DNA of 64,000 nt. It comes from Pieris napi (taxonomy: Eukaryota; Arthropoda; Insecta; Lepidoptera; Pieridae). The DNA is taken from NCBI RefSeq assembly GCF_905475465.1, contig NC_062248.1, positions 1,860,001 to 1,924,000 on the forward strand, read 5' to 3'. Position 1 is the stretch's first letter; the number at the start of each line of letters is the position of its first letter. The position numbers and the translations under genes were made by a program. Positions 42,081-53,446 of this stretch are shown in pieces. Below the pieces are notes generated by a model that saw only the letters and a list, made by a program, of their open reading frames with translations, ran no database searches and was not told the DNA's origin.

Positions 42081-42504
42081 CAATGGCGCTACAACTTTTT
42101 GTACTGGGCCTCAGATTTCTGTATTTGTTTCGCGATCATTTGTTTTTTATTAATATGCAAGTAAAATCTTCTGTGCCTGACACACGCCATGTGGAACCAG
42201 CTGTCCACTGAAGTATTTCCGAACCAATTCGGCTTAGTATCCTTCAAGAAAAGAGCGTACAAATTCTTGAAAGGGCGGCAACGCACTTGCGAGCCTTCTG
42301 GCAATGTGAGTGTCCATGGGTGGCGGTATCACTTAACATCAGGTTTCTACCCGTTTGACTGATATTTCATAAAAAAAAATTCCCTCACCATACGAGCGAG
42401 TGTTAAATGCGCACTTAGACAGACTGTCCATTGGTGCACAGCCCGGTTTCGAACCTACGACCTCAAGGAAGAGAGTCGCACGCTGTAGCTAGGCCAACAC
42501 TACT
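42081..42504 (-). repeat. SINE interrupted by a LINE tail
   Basis: The 3' part of the SINE (42081-42189) and its head (42380-42504, B box near 42450) are separated by a 190-bp LINE fragment in the opposite orientation, with loss of part of the body at the junction. Confidence 0.82.
42190..42379 (+). pseudogene. Jockey/CR1-group LINE 3' fragment inside a SINE
   Basis: Begins TGTGGAACCAGCTG and ends in a polyA-like run at 42370-42379. It encodes NQLSTEVFPNQFG and FKKRAYKFLK, the same region as 22330-22460 of the main copy. It has several substitutions and a short deletion near the end. Confidence 0.82.
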
Positions 42505-43352
42505 ATATGTCAACTCGACTTGTAGTCAATGCCTGACGCATGTTACATTCTTTACCAGCATGTAAATGCACTAATAATCACGCATTATTTCGACATTACG
42601 TCTTTAAGACATTAAAACTATTTCATTTCAAACTTCCATTGTGTCACATAGATGTACATTTTTAATTTAAGTTTGTTCCAAAGAAATTGCATTAACATGT
42701 TTTTGAAGTTGTAGATACGCCACCGCATGTAATAAGTTTGTTTGTCGAGGTCACAGATCTCTTAATAGAGGGTTGGTTATATTAGACCTCATTCGGATGA
42801 TATCTTCTTTTGTATGGCATTAGTTTGAGTTTAGAAATATATACTTTCCATTGTTAGTTATTTGTTTAAATTAAAAATGAATGGAAATACACAATTTACG
42901 GCGCACATCATTTCCCTACCTTTCGTACTAACTGATCTAAAATTGTCGTGATTCATGTGTTTTTTTTCTTTTTCATGTGTCCTTTTTTTAATATTGTCCT
43001 GATCACTGTTTACATAGTTTTAATTGTTTTGTTTTGTTCCATTAGTTTCATTTAATTATGTCAATTGTGTTATATTTCTGCATTTGTGCAATTTGTGTTA
43101 ATAAAATTTATCAAATTTTGAAGATAAAGATTCTAAGCATAACCTAACAGAGCTCGTATCATTTGATTAAGTTACAGAATTTAAATAAAGAATCGCTATT
43201 TATTGTATGCAATATTTACTTAAATTATGGGCAACGATTGTCAATAGTCGCGGTACTTCTACAGCTAGGGGTCAAACACGCCATCTTCTCAACTCGTGAG
43301 AAATACCAGCTGGATGACTAGGCATCTAATGCGAGCAGTACTTCTTTGCCTT
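42505..43352. other. AT-rich gene-free stretch
   Basis: Nothing recognised. Confidence 0.4.
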
Positions 43353-43812
43353 TAAGTCTTAGGTCTGGGCCTCAGATCTTTCTATCTGTTTCATTATTTT
43401 TCTTAAGTAGCACCTAGATGAGCCCTGTGTTTTCACGGCGGTTTCCTTCGTATGTGTTACTTTACCTTTAGGGTCTGTTTCACAATGTACGGATAAGTTC
43501 TACATAAGTTCCAAATTAGCTATTTAATACTTATTGGTAGGATAAACACTATTGTTGCGTTTCACGACTGTCAGATAGCGATATTCGTCACATAAAGTCC
43601 ATCATAAGTTATGAGTCCGATGAATGTCAAATATCACAATTTATCTTCCAAATAATTTATGTGTTGCATAGCTATTTGGTACTTTATCCATACATTGTGA
43701 AACAGACCCTTAGTGATGTTAATTGTGTTTATTATGTAGAATTCCATTGGTGCACGCCCGTGATTCGAATATGCAACCTCAGCGTTGAGAGGCGATGCTC
43801 AAGCCACTAGTG
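43353..43812 (-). repeat. SINE interrupted by a Tourist-like MITE
   Basis: SINE 3' part at 43353-43467 (AGGTCTGGGCCTCAGATC and onward) and head at 43713-43812 (CCATTGGTGCACGCCCG, AAGCCACTAG). The MITE at 43471-43709 separates them. Both halves are diverged, so the SINE is old. Confidence 0.72.
43471..43709. mobile_element. Tourist-like (PIF/Harbinger) MITE, 239 bp
   Basis: Inverted ends of about 25 bp starting GGGTCTGTTTCACAATGTA, one of them with a single extra or changed base. TTA lies directly on both sides (43468-43470 and 43710-43712). A 3-bp TTA duplication with GGG-starting ends is diagnostic of Tourist/Harbinger MITEs. No coding sequence; it requires a Harbinger nuclease in trans. 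Confidence 0.9.
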
Positions 43813-44749
43813 ACTGCCAGATGGACCAATGTTAACACTTTCTACACTTTAGTTGATAAAATGAATCAGGCAAGGTGCCCGCCTATTCAGACTACAATCT
43901 TTATGTCTTACGTAAGAACCACGTGGTCATTCATCTATAAATAAAATTGATTGGACCATAACATTGTTTACATAGCAGTAATAAAAACCCCACCGCACGC
44001 GTTCTGTAAAATCAGAATAATAAATCATTATAAACGTTCTTGAACTATTTTTCGATAAAAAATAATCATTTTTGTTATTTTAGTAGCCTATTAGATCCAT
44101 AAATACATTTATGTATGATATATTATCAAACGTGCAAATTAAACTCGACATGCCAGCTTTATCAAAAATAATTGAAGTAAAATCTAAAACAAATGTTTCT
44201 TTTTAGTAGTGTTTTTTATTTGCATTCTAATACATATTTTAATTGATCTTGAATATAATAATCCTTCTAAATGAAATTTATGATTTGAATACTTGTCGCT
44301 TTAGGGTTACCTGTCTAGATATTTTTTCCTATCGATATAATCATGTGCAATAAATAAAACCATAGAGAAAATAATCAGAACTCCAGTTCCTTAAAGGCTA
44401 TTGACCCCAATTATACTTTGTCGGTCGTAATCTAGGCTTTCAGTGTAAATCGGTTCATTGAATCGTTTTATTGGAACAAATTGAAGCCTTTGCTGCGTTT
44501 GACAGGAACTGATGACGCGTCCTTATTTTGTTTATCATTTGTTAGGACATACTGTTTCCTGTATTTCATTGCGATATTTAGCTTTATTTTTCTAAGGTGA
44601 AATTAAAATGCGAAGTCAAAATCATTGCTAAAACAGAAAATTAAATTTCGTGCAGCTAAAGTGGTTTGACACACTCGTCTTCAGATCCATATCAAAACGT
44701 CTAAACACACACAAAAGTTGTTGCATACAATTTTTTTATATACGAGCCT
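43813..44749. other. AT-rich gene-free stretch
   Basis: Nothing recognised. Confidence 0.4.
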
Positions 44750-44945
44750 ACGGGAAGCCCAAAACAGGCAGTCATCGCAGCCCACAGACACCCAGTTTTA
44801 ATGGGTGCGTTGCCGGCCTTTGAGGGAGGAGTACACTCGAATTTTGAATAGTTGGAGTTCATATCTCTAAAGGAAGTCCCCCACCGGAAGTCGATTCTAC
44901 AGTTCGCAAAAGAAAATGCCTTGTGAAACGGACTGTGAAAGGTAA
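44750..44945. repeat. Unclassified lepidopteran-type dispersed repeat
   Basis: Less AT-rich block with GGGAAGCCCAAAACAGGC, GGGTGCGTTGCCGGCCTTTG and TTGTGAAACGGACTG. A short piece recurs at 38140. It may be a LINE or SINE 3' region, but I cannot assign it. Confidence 0.4.
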
Positions 44946-45010
44946 AAGTAAAAGTGAAAAATCATTTAATCACATAGGTAACATAATGTACACTTATGAC
45001 ATGTCAGTAA
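44942..45010 (-). repeat. LINE 3' tail fragment
   Basis: On the minus strand: TCATAAGTGTACATTATGTTACCTATGTG-like sequence (broken here at 44960-44998) followed by AATGATTTTTCAC, matching the end of the LINE tail at 27260-27320. Only ~70 bp remain. Confidence 0.5.
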
Positions 45011-45896
45011 AGAAATGATTGATGTTACTACTACTATAGTAACTGTCCGTATCCCGACAAGTAAATAGGTACATATCATTTCAATTCTATTGTACAATTA
45101 CATATTTTATCAAATGCCGATAAGATGCGAAACAGTCGAGGTAGGATGAGATTAACATCTCATGTAAAGTATGACTATTAAAAAAAACGCATTTAAAATA
45201 TATTTGCTATTCGTACTAAACATTGAAATAAACTTTATTAAATTTTTTAATGGGCATAAACATGAATCTATTACCTTCACTACAAAACCTCGCTAAAACT
45301 TTACAATGATTGCAATCAAATCTATTTAGATTTACATGTTACATGTATATTGGCTAACCTTCGCCGACCTTGGCCAAACAAACATAAGATTGAGTGACGC
45401 AAATGTATCAGGAAGTGTGTATATCAAATTTCTACTGACAAGACAAAGATTACATATGAGGTCGAAATATGCCAAGATTGCTGAAAAGCACTAAAACAAA
45501 TTAGGTAAATAATGTACGTATATAAGCACCACAGTACATTATGTACATATCTTTGAGTTTGAGTTTGAAATAGTTTACATTTAACTGGAACTTACATACC
45601 TATTAAATAAATAAAATAATTAATAACCTGTTTCCTTGTTTCGAAGCACGCTCAGGAAATACCGGCTAGAATTAAAACAATTGTGTTATCCATTTGTCGA
45701 GAATGACTAAAGCCTATATAAAATAAAAATAATTATTTAATCAATTACCGTCTAAAATTAGTAATATTAGCGCGTTTAACCAATTCAAAAGGGCATTAAA
45801 GATACATATCAGAATGAGAGTAGACTAAAATTGGGACGTCTAATGGCGACGGTCTCGTTCGTATATACATATTAAGTCTCATGTAAATAAAATACA
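45011..45896. other. AT-rich gene-free stretch
   Basis: Nothing recognised. Confidence 0.4.
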
Positions 45897-46140
45897 TTAT
45901 TTTTGTAAAGAGAAATAAAGTTCCAACTTCGATTTTGTTCCCATTGGAGTAGAGACTCTTGGGCCGTGGGGTTCATGTGCACAGGCGCTTGTTAAAGATT
46001 TAAGATGGCACCTAGTAGATAGTACCGGTGACCCCAGAGCTGGCACTTTCCTGGCTGAACGAAAAAGTATCGTAATACAGCGAGGAAATGCTGCCAGCGT
46101 TAAATACACAGCCACAAGGACCAAACATTTTAAATTTGTT
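45897..46140 (-). repeat. Unclassified dispersed repeat with an open frame
   Basis: A 75-codon minus-strand frame reads ARKVPALGSPVLS, HLKSL and PHGPRVSTPMGTKSKLE. The same stretch occurs, partial and non-coding, at 7113-7190 and near 22757-22800. Repetition rules out a single-copy host gene. It is probably the end of a retroelement or its 3' UTR, family not recognised. Confidence 0.5.
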
Positions 46141-46923
46141 TTGATTTTGATTTTAATTTTATTTTTTTTAATTATTTCTATTATTACTTAGTTGTTTAAA
46201 CATTAAAATACTATGTAAAATATAACATAGCGTAACGATCGAACAACGCGATAAATAAAAACCACATATAGTATTCAAATCAAAACAGTAACTTAATTTG
46301 ATTTAACAGTCGCGTTAATGAAAAGTATAATATTATATAACTGCGCGAACGAGACAACTTAAATCTTTTCTTTAATAAAATATTAGCGCAAAGTTCTTGC
46401 GGTTCACCTACAGTCTAAGTTATGGAGGCGACAAATTGAATTTTTCCCTGACCGTAAAATTCCTTTTGTCTGATTACTTTAACAAAATACGTAGATCGAG
46501 CTAGCCCAGAGATTTATCTTACATCGTGAGACTTATCAGACTTTTATTTCGAAATATACATATTTTTGTTTAGAATAATTCACTAAACTATGTGAAACTA
46601 TTACTTAACTATACAGCAAAAGTAATATGTAATAATAATAAACCTCTAATTATGTGCTTTTAAATTAATTGGTTTAAAGCCGCAAATTGTGACTGTCACA
46701 GAAAAGTGTTAGTTTTTTTCCCAACAATAAAGTTCACAAAAGAGAGTGCGACTTTACATGAAATACAATCAGGCCTAAACAATTATTATGGCTAATTAGT
46801 GATATTATGTTGACTTAATTTTCTACAATACTAGTGAATAGCTTAAACTAAGGTAATGTTCATTAACAGTCTTAGTGTTCTATAATATTTTGATACATAC
46901 GTGTGTCCGAGATACCGCACATG
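46141..46923. other. AT-rich gene-free stretch
   Basis: Nothing recognised. Confidence 0.4.
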
Positions 46924-46976
46924 AGGAACTAACCTAAAGACGTGAATATAAGATTCACGTCTTTAGGTTAGTTCCT
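46924..46976. repeat. Hairpin with 24-bp perfect arms
   Basis: Arms 46924-46947 and 46953-46976 are exact reverse complements (AGGAACTAACCTAAAGACGT and onward) around the 5-bp loop ATAAG. It sits 60 bp outside the large inverted-repeat element starting at 47038; a link is not shown. Confidence 0.92.
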
Positions 46977-47037
46977 AGTTCCTGTTATATCAAGAAGTTG
47001 GATTGACTCAGTATTCACATGGTTATGGTCCGAGAGC

Positions 47038-49476
47038 TGGCACCAATTTTTGGGCAGGTATTTGAGGCAAGCTGAAAACTTGTCACATACCTCTCCTATT
47101 ATATTCCAACACGGAATTGCAGACCTGGCTGGTGAGTAGCGGGGCTAAATCAACCCCTACATTTTTGAAAATATTAATTTTTTTTTCCCAAAAATATATT
47201 TGAGGCAATACGCAATTTATATATGTTGCAGTGTAATACTTAATAAATACGAAAAAAAATAAGCCAGACAATTTAATCGGGGCTTTAACATTACCAGACG
47301 CGTGCAAATATTTTTTCAAAAAATTATAAAAAATGTTTTTGAGGCAGCTTGAAATTTTAATGGAGTGTTATTTATAACTATAAAATAAAATTCCCAAAAA
47401 GACAGATCATTTCGGTAGGGCTTTCTACCTGCCAGGCGATCAAACAAATAATGGATGGGTACGGGCCTGTACTACTATAGACAAGCTGTAGTGTGAGAGA
47501 GAGCGCATATCGACAGCTGTCTTCGTTCTTGCTTGCCGCGTTACTATTGGCTCTAGCGAGGCCACGTGACTTACAATAACCCATGAGGTTTCTAGTTAGA
47601 ATTTGGGAGTAAAAAAATATAAAATTTTCTGAATTTGTACTAAATACATTTTGCATAAAAGTGATTGTATTGATTTATGGACGTTAAAGGGAGATATTTT
47701 TGTGATTTCTTTTTTATCTTAAAAAATTAGCCATTTTGCCAATTTTAATACGAATTTAAACGTAATGAATTGTTAAATATTTGATATTTCCGTAAAAATA
47801 TTTATTTTTTGAAGAGAATTAAAAAAAAAATCAGTACAGAATTCATACTGTTGCCCCTACATTCAAAACTAAAAATTGTTTCCCTGACATTATTGCAAGT
47901 CAAAATTTATACGGAAATTTAAAACCTTTTTCATCTTAAAATTAATAAGGGTTACGTATAAAAAAAACCAATGATTAAAATACAAAATCGCAAAACTAGA
48001 TTTATAAAAATATAATATTTCTTCAGTGTTTCAATTATTTATGTATAAAAAAAATTAGAAATAAATTAAATTCGTTTCACGTCAGATAAATTATCATTTT
48101 TCGTCTGTGGATCAGAATCTTCATCAGAACTACTTGAATCTTCGGATTCATCTGTATCAGATTCGGCAACCTCTTCATCATCTGCGAAAAGAAATAGATA
48201 TTTATTTTTTTAATTAATCACAGAAATTTGAATGCAGCAGTTATTAAAAATAAACCATTTATTCTCACCTGTAGTATGATTTTCATCATCGTTATTTTTA
48301 TTTTCCTCGTGAACAACAGCGTCGAATACTAATTGCGGCATACACTCTCCGTCAAACCAGTGAAAATCTAGCGTATCCTCATTAAGTGTCCATCCGTTTC
48401 TATTAGGTGTCAAAGAACTGGGGAATCGTAAATATGCATTTCTCCAAATGCTTGTTATATATTGCGTTCTTAAAAGATGTTGTTTTAATTCAGAAGAAAG
48501 AAGAGCTGTACTTAAATGCTTAATTTTATTTATCAGTATGTAATGCTTGAAAAATAATTAAATTAATACAATACCTTTTGTAAGAGTATAAATATTGGAT
48601 TCAATCACAGTATTTTCACTATATTTTTTCATCAAAGCTATAAAATTCTTATAACAACTTGTAACCATCTGAAAGGTTAGGAATCACTGGCAAAACAATA
48701 TGATTATATTTTAACCTATGATGTTTACGGATATTTAACACCTCCTGACTTTTTTTGAGAGTTTTCTCCACAAAAGCAATCACTTTAGCATCATTTTTTT
48801 TTACAAATAACACAAACTAACTTTTCACTAGACATTTTCTAATTATTTGAGTTTTCAATAGTGTAATAATACCATTAGTAGAATAATACGACTGAAAGTA
48901 ACGACTCCGAAATTCTAACTAAAAACCTCATGGGTTATTGTAAGTCACGTGGCCTCACTAGAGCCAATAGTAACGCGGCAAGCCAGAACGAAGACAGCTG
49001 TCGATATGCGCTCTCTCTCACACTACAGCTTGTCTATAGTAGTACAGGCCCGTACCCATCCATTATTTGTTTGATCGCCTGGCAGGTAGAAAGCCCTACC
49101 GAAATGATCTGTCTTTTTGGAAATTTTATTTTATAGTTATAAATAACACTCCATTAAAATTTCAAGCTGCCTCAAAAACATTTCTTATAATTTTTTGAAA
49201 AAATATTTGCACGCGTCTGGTAATGTTAAAGCCCCGATTAAATTGTCTGGCTTATTTTTTTTCGTATTTATAAAGTATTACACTGCAACATATATAAATT
49301 TCGTATTGCCTCAAATATATTTTTGGGAAAAAAAAATTAATATTTTCAAAAATGTAGGGGTTGATTTAGCCCCGCTACTCACCAGCCAGGTCTGCAATTC
49401 CGTGTTGGAATATAATAGGAGAGGTATGTGACAAGTTTTCAGCTTGCCTCAAATACCTGCCCAAAAATTGGTGCCA
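47038..49476 (-). mobile_element. 2.4 kb DNA element with 573-bp inverted arms, family unrecognised
   Basis: The left arm (47038-47610) and right arm (48903-49476) are inverted copies differing at few positions, both starting TGGCACCAATTTTTGGGC. They enclose 1.3 kb that holds a spliced relic gene on the minus strand. Arms of this length are unusual for Tc1/mariner, Harbinger or hAT elements. No target-site duplication is obvious: the bases outside are ...GAGAGC on the left and CCTCTC... on the right, which are themselves inverted, so the true ends may be slightly further out. The element is apparently non-autonomous. Confidence 0.85.
48066..48835 (-). pseudogene. Relic transposase-like gene with central exons lost
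   Basis: Three parts are read on the minus strand. Part 1 (48835-48575) opens MSSEKLVCVICKK and continues TLKKSQEVLNIRKHHRLKY, then SCYKNFIALMKKYSE, ending at a G|GTATTG donor. It holds a C-x2-C start, one frameshift near 48790 and another near 48665. Part 2 (48510-48269) follows an AG acceptor and reads RTQYITSIWRNAYLRFPSSL and DTLDFHWFDGECMPQLV, ending at CAG|GTGAGA. Part 3 (48181-48066) joins part 2 in phase after a CGCAG acceptor and is acidic (DDEEVAESDTDESED) to the stop. Parts 1 and 2 do not join in phase, which suggests the catalytic middle was deleted. I do not recognise the family. Confidence 0.6.
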
Positions 49477-49754
49477 CCTCTCCTACTATTATGTCACTTG
49501 TTTAAGTAAGCTAAGGCAAACCGTTTCAGCGTATTTAAGATTGTATCCACATTAAGATTCTTGTGGATACTTTTATTTTAAAAATACTATGATGCATTAA
49601 CAATGTCGCGAAGCACCTTGCTCTGAAACCGGTGGTTGTATTATTACTAAATTGCTCTTCGCTGTACCGCTCCAAAGCAAATACCATAAATCACCTAAGT
49701 GATGTTTTATTTGTTAGCTGTTTATAAGTAAAGCAATTCTGTATGCGATTCTCA
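49477..49754. other. Gene-free stretch
   Basis: Nothing recognised. Confidence 0.4.
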
Positions 49755-49893
49755 ACATTGGGGTCGCAAGTTGAACTCTGGCTGAGAATTATCGACCTAT
49801 GTTACGCATAAAAATTGATCACCTACTTGTCTATGAAAAAATATTACCAATCAGTTGCTATCTAAGGCTCATAAATTATTGCAGCGCCACTGA
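49755..49893 (+). repeat. Very diverged SINE fragment
   Basis: GGTCGCAAGTTGAACTCTGG (B-box region, with changes), then TTGATCACCTACTTGTCTAT and GCAGCGCCACTGA near the end follow the SINE order at much shortened spacing. Confidence 0.55.
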
Positions 49894-50167
49894 ACTATTA
49901 TTATTCATATCTTTCTCTTATCAGGAAACTCACTTTGTATGTATAGCTAGCATATATAGGTTTTGAGTTTGCTGGAACAAAAACAATTCTGTGACAAATT
50001 TTCAGGTCATATTAAATTACATTGCTCGGATAAGAGGCCTCTACGTGCGCGTCCCGATCGGAATAGAAAAGTTACCTTATTTCATTTGCTATTTTTTTCT
50101 TCTATCTTAGCTCGCATTCTATTTCAGAAGGGTTCTTTAAATTTACTTTGCCTCTCAATATAAGTAT

Positions 50168-50434
50168 GAGCAGTATTGGCCTAGTGGCTTCAGCGTGCGA
50201 CTCTCATACTCGAGGTCGTAGGTTCGATCCCAGTGCAGCAATGGACTTTCTATCAATGTGGGCATTTAAAATTTGCTCGAACGGTGAAGGAAAACATCGT
50301 GAGGAAACCGACATGTCTTAGACCCAAAAAGTCGACGGCGTGTGTCAGATTGCCTATTAGATTTAAAAATGATCATGCAACAGATTCAGCAATCTTAGGC
50401 CAAGACCTAAAGAGGTTGTAGCGCCACTGATTTT
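50168..50434 (+). repeat. tRNA-derived SINE, nearly full length
   Basis: Good A box (GGCCTAGTGGCTTCAGCGTG) and B box (GGTTCGATCCC near 50221), intact body, 3' end GCGCCACTGATTTTTT. A deletion of ~25 bp removes the CAGGCACAGGAGGCTGATCA segment near 50350. Among the better preserved copies, so relatively young. Confidence 0.9.
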
Positions 50435-51384
50435 TTTCTCAATATAAGTATAAGCCGTGCTAGGCGTGTGACCAATGTATGTTCGTATGTTTAACTTTTG
50501 CTCTCAAACATCACACATTTTAAAATAAAGACAATCAGATACTTATGAAAATATGTTATAGAAAGGATATACACGTGTAAAATAACATGAGAACTTAAGA
50601 AAGCGCAGCGATAACCAGATCCATGCAACTTCCATATCGCAGCACACAACTCTCAAGGGGACTCTTTGTATCGAAGAAGTCGTATGGGTCCAAACATCCG
50701 CGAATTTACACCGTAAATACATAAATAGCAATTATGTAGGAATTTAATGAAATGGCGAAAGGACTCTATGGAGTATATGCGCCGCTAATTAATTAATGTT
50801 CATAAGAAGAATGAAGACATCGCCTAACATCGACGGCGTATATCAAGTAGCAATAATGCTTCATACTTGATTTATTTGTAAAAGAAAACTTTTCTTACTT
50901 CATTACGTCAATTCTTGAATACCGCCCACAGCCATATATATAGATTAAGCTTATTTTAGTTGACACAAAAATGACCTTTATCGCAACTTGTATTATAATC
51001 TAGAGTGGAAATTTGTGTAAGCCACCGTAGCGTAGCTATGAAGGAGTTTGTATCTTGTCCCTAAGGGATAAGCGTAGCAAGGAAATACTGTCCGGTGGCT
51101 TCGTAGCATTGTAGCTACTCGTAGCCGCGTAGGCGGCCCCTGTTTTGTAGCGGGATAAGTTCATTTGCTGGTATGAATCATAGTGTTACAAAAGCCTTCA
51201 TTGGTCCTAATAAATTATGGTTACAGTTAGTAAGTAAAGCTGGTTTAATTATAATTTATATTTATATGTCGTGTAAGCTATATATTTTATCATAATGATT
51301 TTGTTTCTGTAATAAAACATTCTGATTATTGTTTTAACTTCCGAACCTACATATTTTTACAAAGTCTAGGAAACTAGGGCTTAA
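50435..51384. other. Gene-free stretch with a GTAGC-rich segment
   Basis: 51025-51150 has repeated GTAGC/GCTAC motifs (CCGTAGCGTAGCTATG, GTAGCATTGTAGCTACTCG) flanked by CCACCG and, later, CCGGTGG. It may be part of a MITE whose ends I could not define. Confidence 0.35.
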
Positions 51385-51935
51385 GGCGGAAACACATTAT
51401 TAAAACGCCACGCGACGCAACATGTCGACAACCGATGTGCATCATGCACATTACCAACACGCGCCACCGTGACACGCTTGCAAATTCAGAATTCATTTAG
51501 CTGAAAATAGTGAAGGTGTATAGCCGTGTGCTAATTGTGCTATTGATTTAATAAATAACGAGTCTGAAGAAGATTTGATGCAAATTTTGGGTACATATCT
51601 GATACTATGACCAAAACTGTCATAAAATGCTTTCAAACTGTACTTTTCATTCTGCGACTGTTCAGCTTCTGCTTCTACATCTGTATTTTCTTCTTCTGAT
51701 GTTATAATGTGTGTGTATGTGACATTCATGCGAAAAACTCGACGACTGACGCATGGCATCTGGTGTTGTCAAGAAGCACACTGTGCGCGATGGATCGGAT
51801 CAAGTCGGGTTACGGGTTGCGAAAACACATCGATCTGGAATGTCATGATTGGGTGACGTGTGCGCGCATGGGGTCGCGTCGGATGATTCTAGTCATAGAA
51901 AATAGTATTGTGCGTTGTAATAAAGTGTTTCCACC
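51385..51935. mobile_element. Harbinger-like non-autonomous element, 551 bp
   Basis: Imperfect inverted ends: GGCGGAAACACATTATTAAA on the left and, inverted, GGTGGAAACACTTTATTACA on the right. The GGxGGAAAC start resembles PIF/Harbinger ends, but no matching TTA/TAA duplication is visible. The interior retains a relic frame on the minus strand. Confidence 0.6.
51493..51759 (-). pseudogene. Possible MADF/BESS-type C-terminal relic
   Basis: An 88-codon frame with an acidic EEENTDVEAEAEQSQNEK segment followed by SSSDSLFIKSIAQLAHG. The latter weakly resembles the BESS motif that ends MADF-type proteins, including those encoded by some PIF/Harbinger elements. The DNA-binding MADF part is absent. 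Family assignment is tentative. Confidence 0.35.
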
Positions 51936-52686
51936 TCTATTGTTACTAAAATAATAAATTATCATCAATCATTTTTACAATTTATATGTCCATATAGAGT
52001 ATTTTTTGTATTAATAGATTTTCATTCAATTCACTCCTACCCGTATTAATTAATATCAATTGGCAGAGTCCTGGAAAACTACATATATAAAACAAAATTA
52101 ACAAAAAACAAGAGAATTAAATTCTAATTTGTAAGGTTCAAAATATTTAAGTTCTCGTAAATTGTTATGAGGCCATTACTTCTTCTCACCTAAAGGAATT
52201 AAGTTAAACATTAACTTGAAATTTGCTCTGGAGATAAACAACTTTGGGCAATTTACGCGATCAAGGTCAATTATATCGTAAACTAAGGTTAAGATGTTAA
52301 TTGCTGCTACGTTTTACCTTTAATTATTTTCTTAATTTGTAGGGTTTTTTAAAATTATTAATTTTCCTAAAAAAAAAAAGGTTTTGATTTCAGGTAATAC
52401 AAGTAAAATGCTACCAGTCGCATAGTTGTTAATTCAGTGTATTTGCGAGAGTTTAGAGTTTGCTTTAGTTTACTAGAGTTTTATCTCTAACTTGAGCTGT
52501 CAATGCTATATCTTTCTATATGTGGAAGTAATAGCAGTAGTGTATTATTATGAATTAATAGTTTTCAAGTTGAGGAAACTGAGTACTGACAAATTTGTTC
52601 AGTTTTCAAGATTAGCGACAGATATTTTAAGTTTTTATTCTTTTCTGATAAATTAATTATTTTCGGGAAAATTTATTTAACATCGT
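51936..52686. other. AT-rich gene-free stretch
   Basis: Nothing recognised. Confidence 0.4.
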
Positions 52687-52937
52687 CGGCTGTTGGCCTG
52701 AGGTCGTAGGTTCTATCCCCGGCTTTGCACCAATGGACCTTGTTTCTATATGCGCATTTAACATTCGCTCGAACGGTGAAGGAAAACATCGTGAGGAAAC
52801 CGGCCATAGACCCAAAGAGTCGACGGCGTGTGTCAGGCACAGGAGGCTGATCACCTACTTTCCTATTAGATAAACAAATGATCATGAAACAGATACAGAA
52901 ATCTGAGGCCCAGACTTAAAAAGATGGTGCTACTGAT
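52687..52937 (+). repeat. tRNA-derived SINE, head shortened
   Basis: Begins inside the head (GGCTGTTGGCCTGAGGTCGT), so part of the tRNA-like region between A and B boxes is deleted. The body and tail are well kept (GACGGCGTGTGTCAGGCACA). Confidence 0.87.
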
Positions 52938-53446
52938 TTTTTTTTCACGTGGAATCGCGTAATTTATAATAAGCATATAATGTAAAAGACATCAGTATAG
53001 TTTAAAAGTTTAAACTCTTGAATAGAAAATCCTTGATATTTCACAGCACTTGACTCGGAGAATACAATATTCCTTCCGTGGCAAATATTTGTAGAACATT
53101 TATTCTATTTGAGCAACATTTTATGTATTACAATGTTACTGCAGTTGTTTTTGCAATAAGATTTGTATACGTTTTATCGCACCTGCTAATCTTAATTTAT
53201 ACTAGCTTCTGGGTATAGTTTTTCTTGAGTACTTCAGCGAAAATTTGACTTTGGATTTTTCAATCAACTTCAAAAGTCCGAAACTGGATGTTAACAATTA
53301 GACATGTGATTTTTAATTTGATTCATTGCTCGTTGTATATGAACTATTAATAAACACTATTACATTCTTAAGCCAATAGAAATAAAATATATTATTGTAG
53401 TTTAATAATTTGTAGTACATTGTGGAGTCTAATATTTATAAAAAAA
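52938..53446. other. AT-rich gene-free stretch
   Basis: Nothing recognised. Confidence 0.4.

Noticed and set aside
48930..49431. Two open frames in the right arm of the 47.0-49.5 kb element
   Set aside because: The same frames appear in the left arm because the arms are inverted copies; frames persist due to arm identity, not coding.
47038..49476. Retroviral or LTR element, because of long end repeats
   Set aside because: The end repeats are inverted, not direct, and there is no reverse transcriptase, primer-binding site or polypurine tract.
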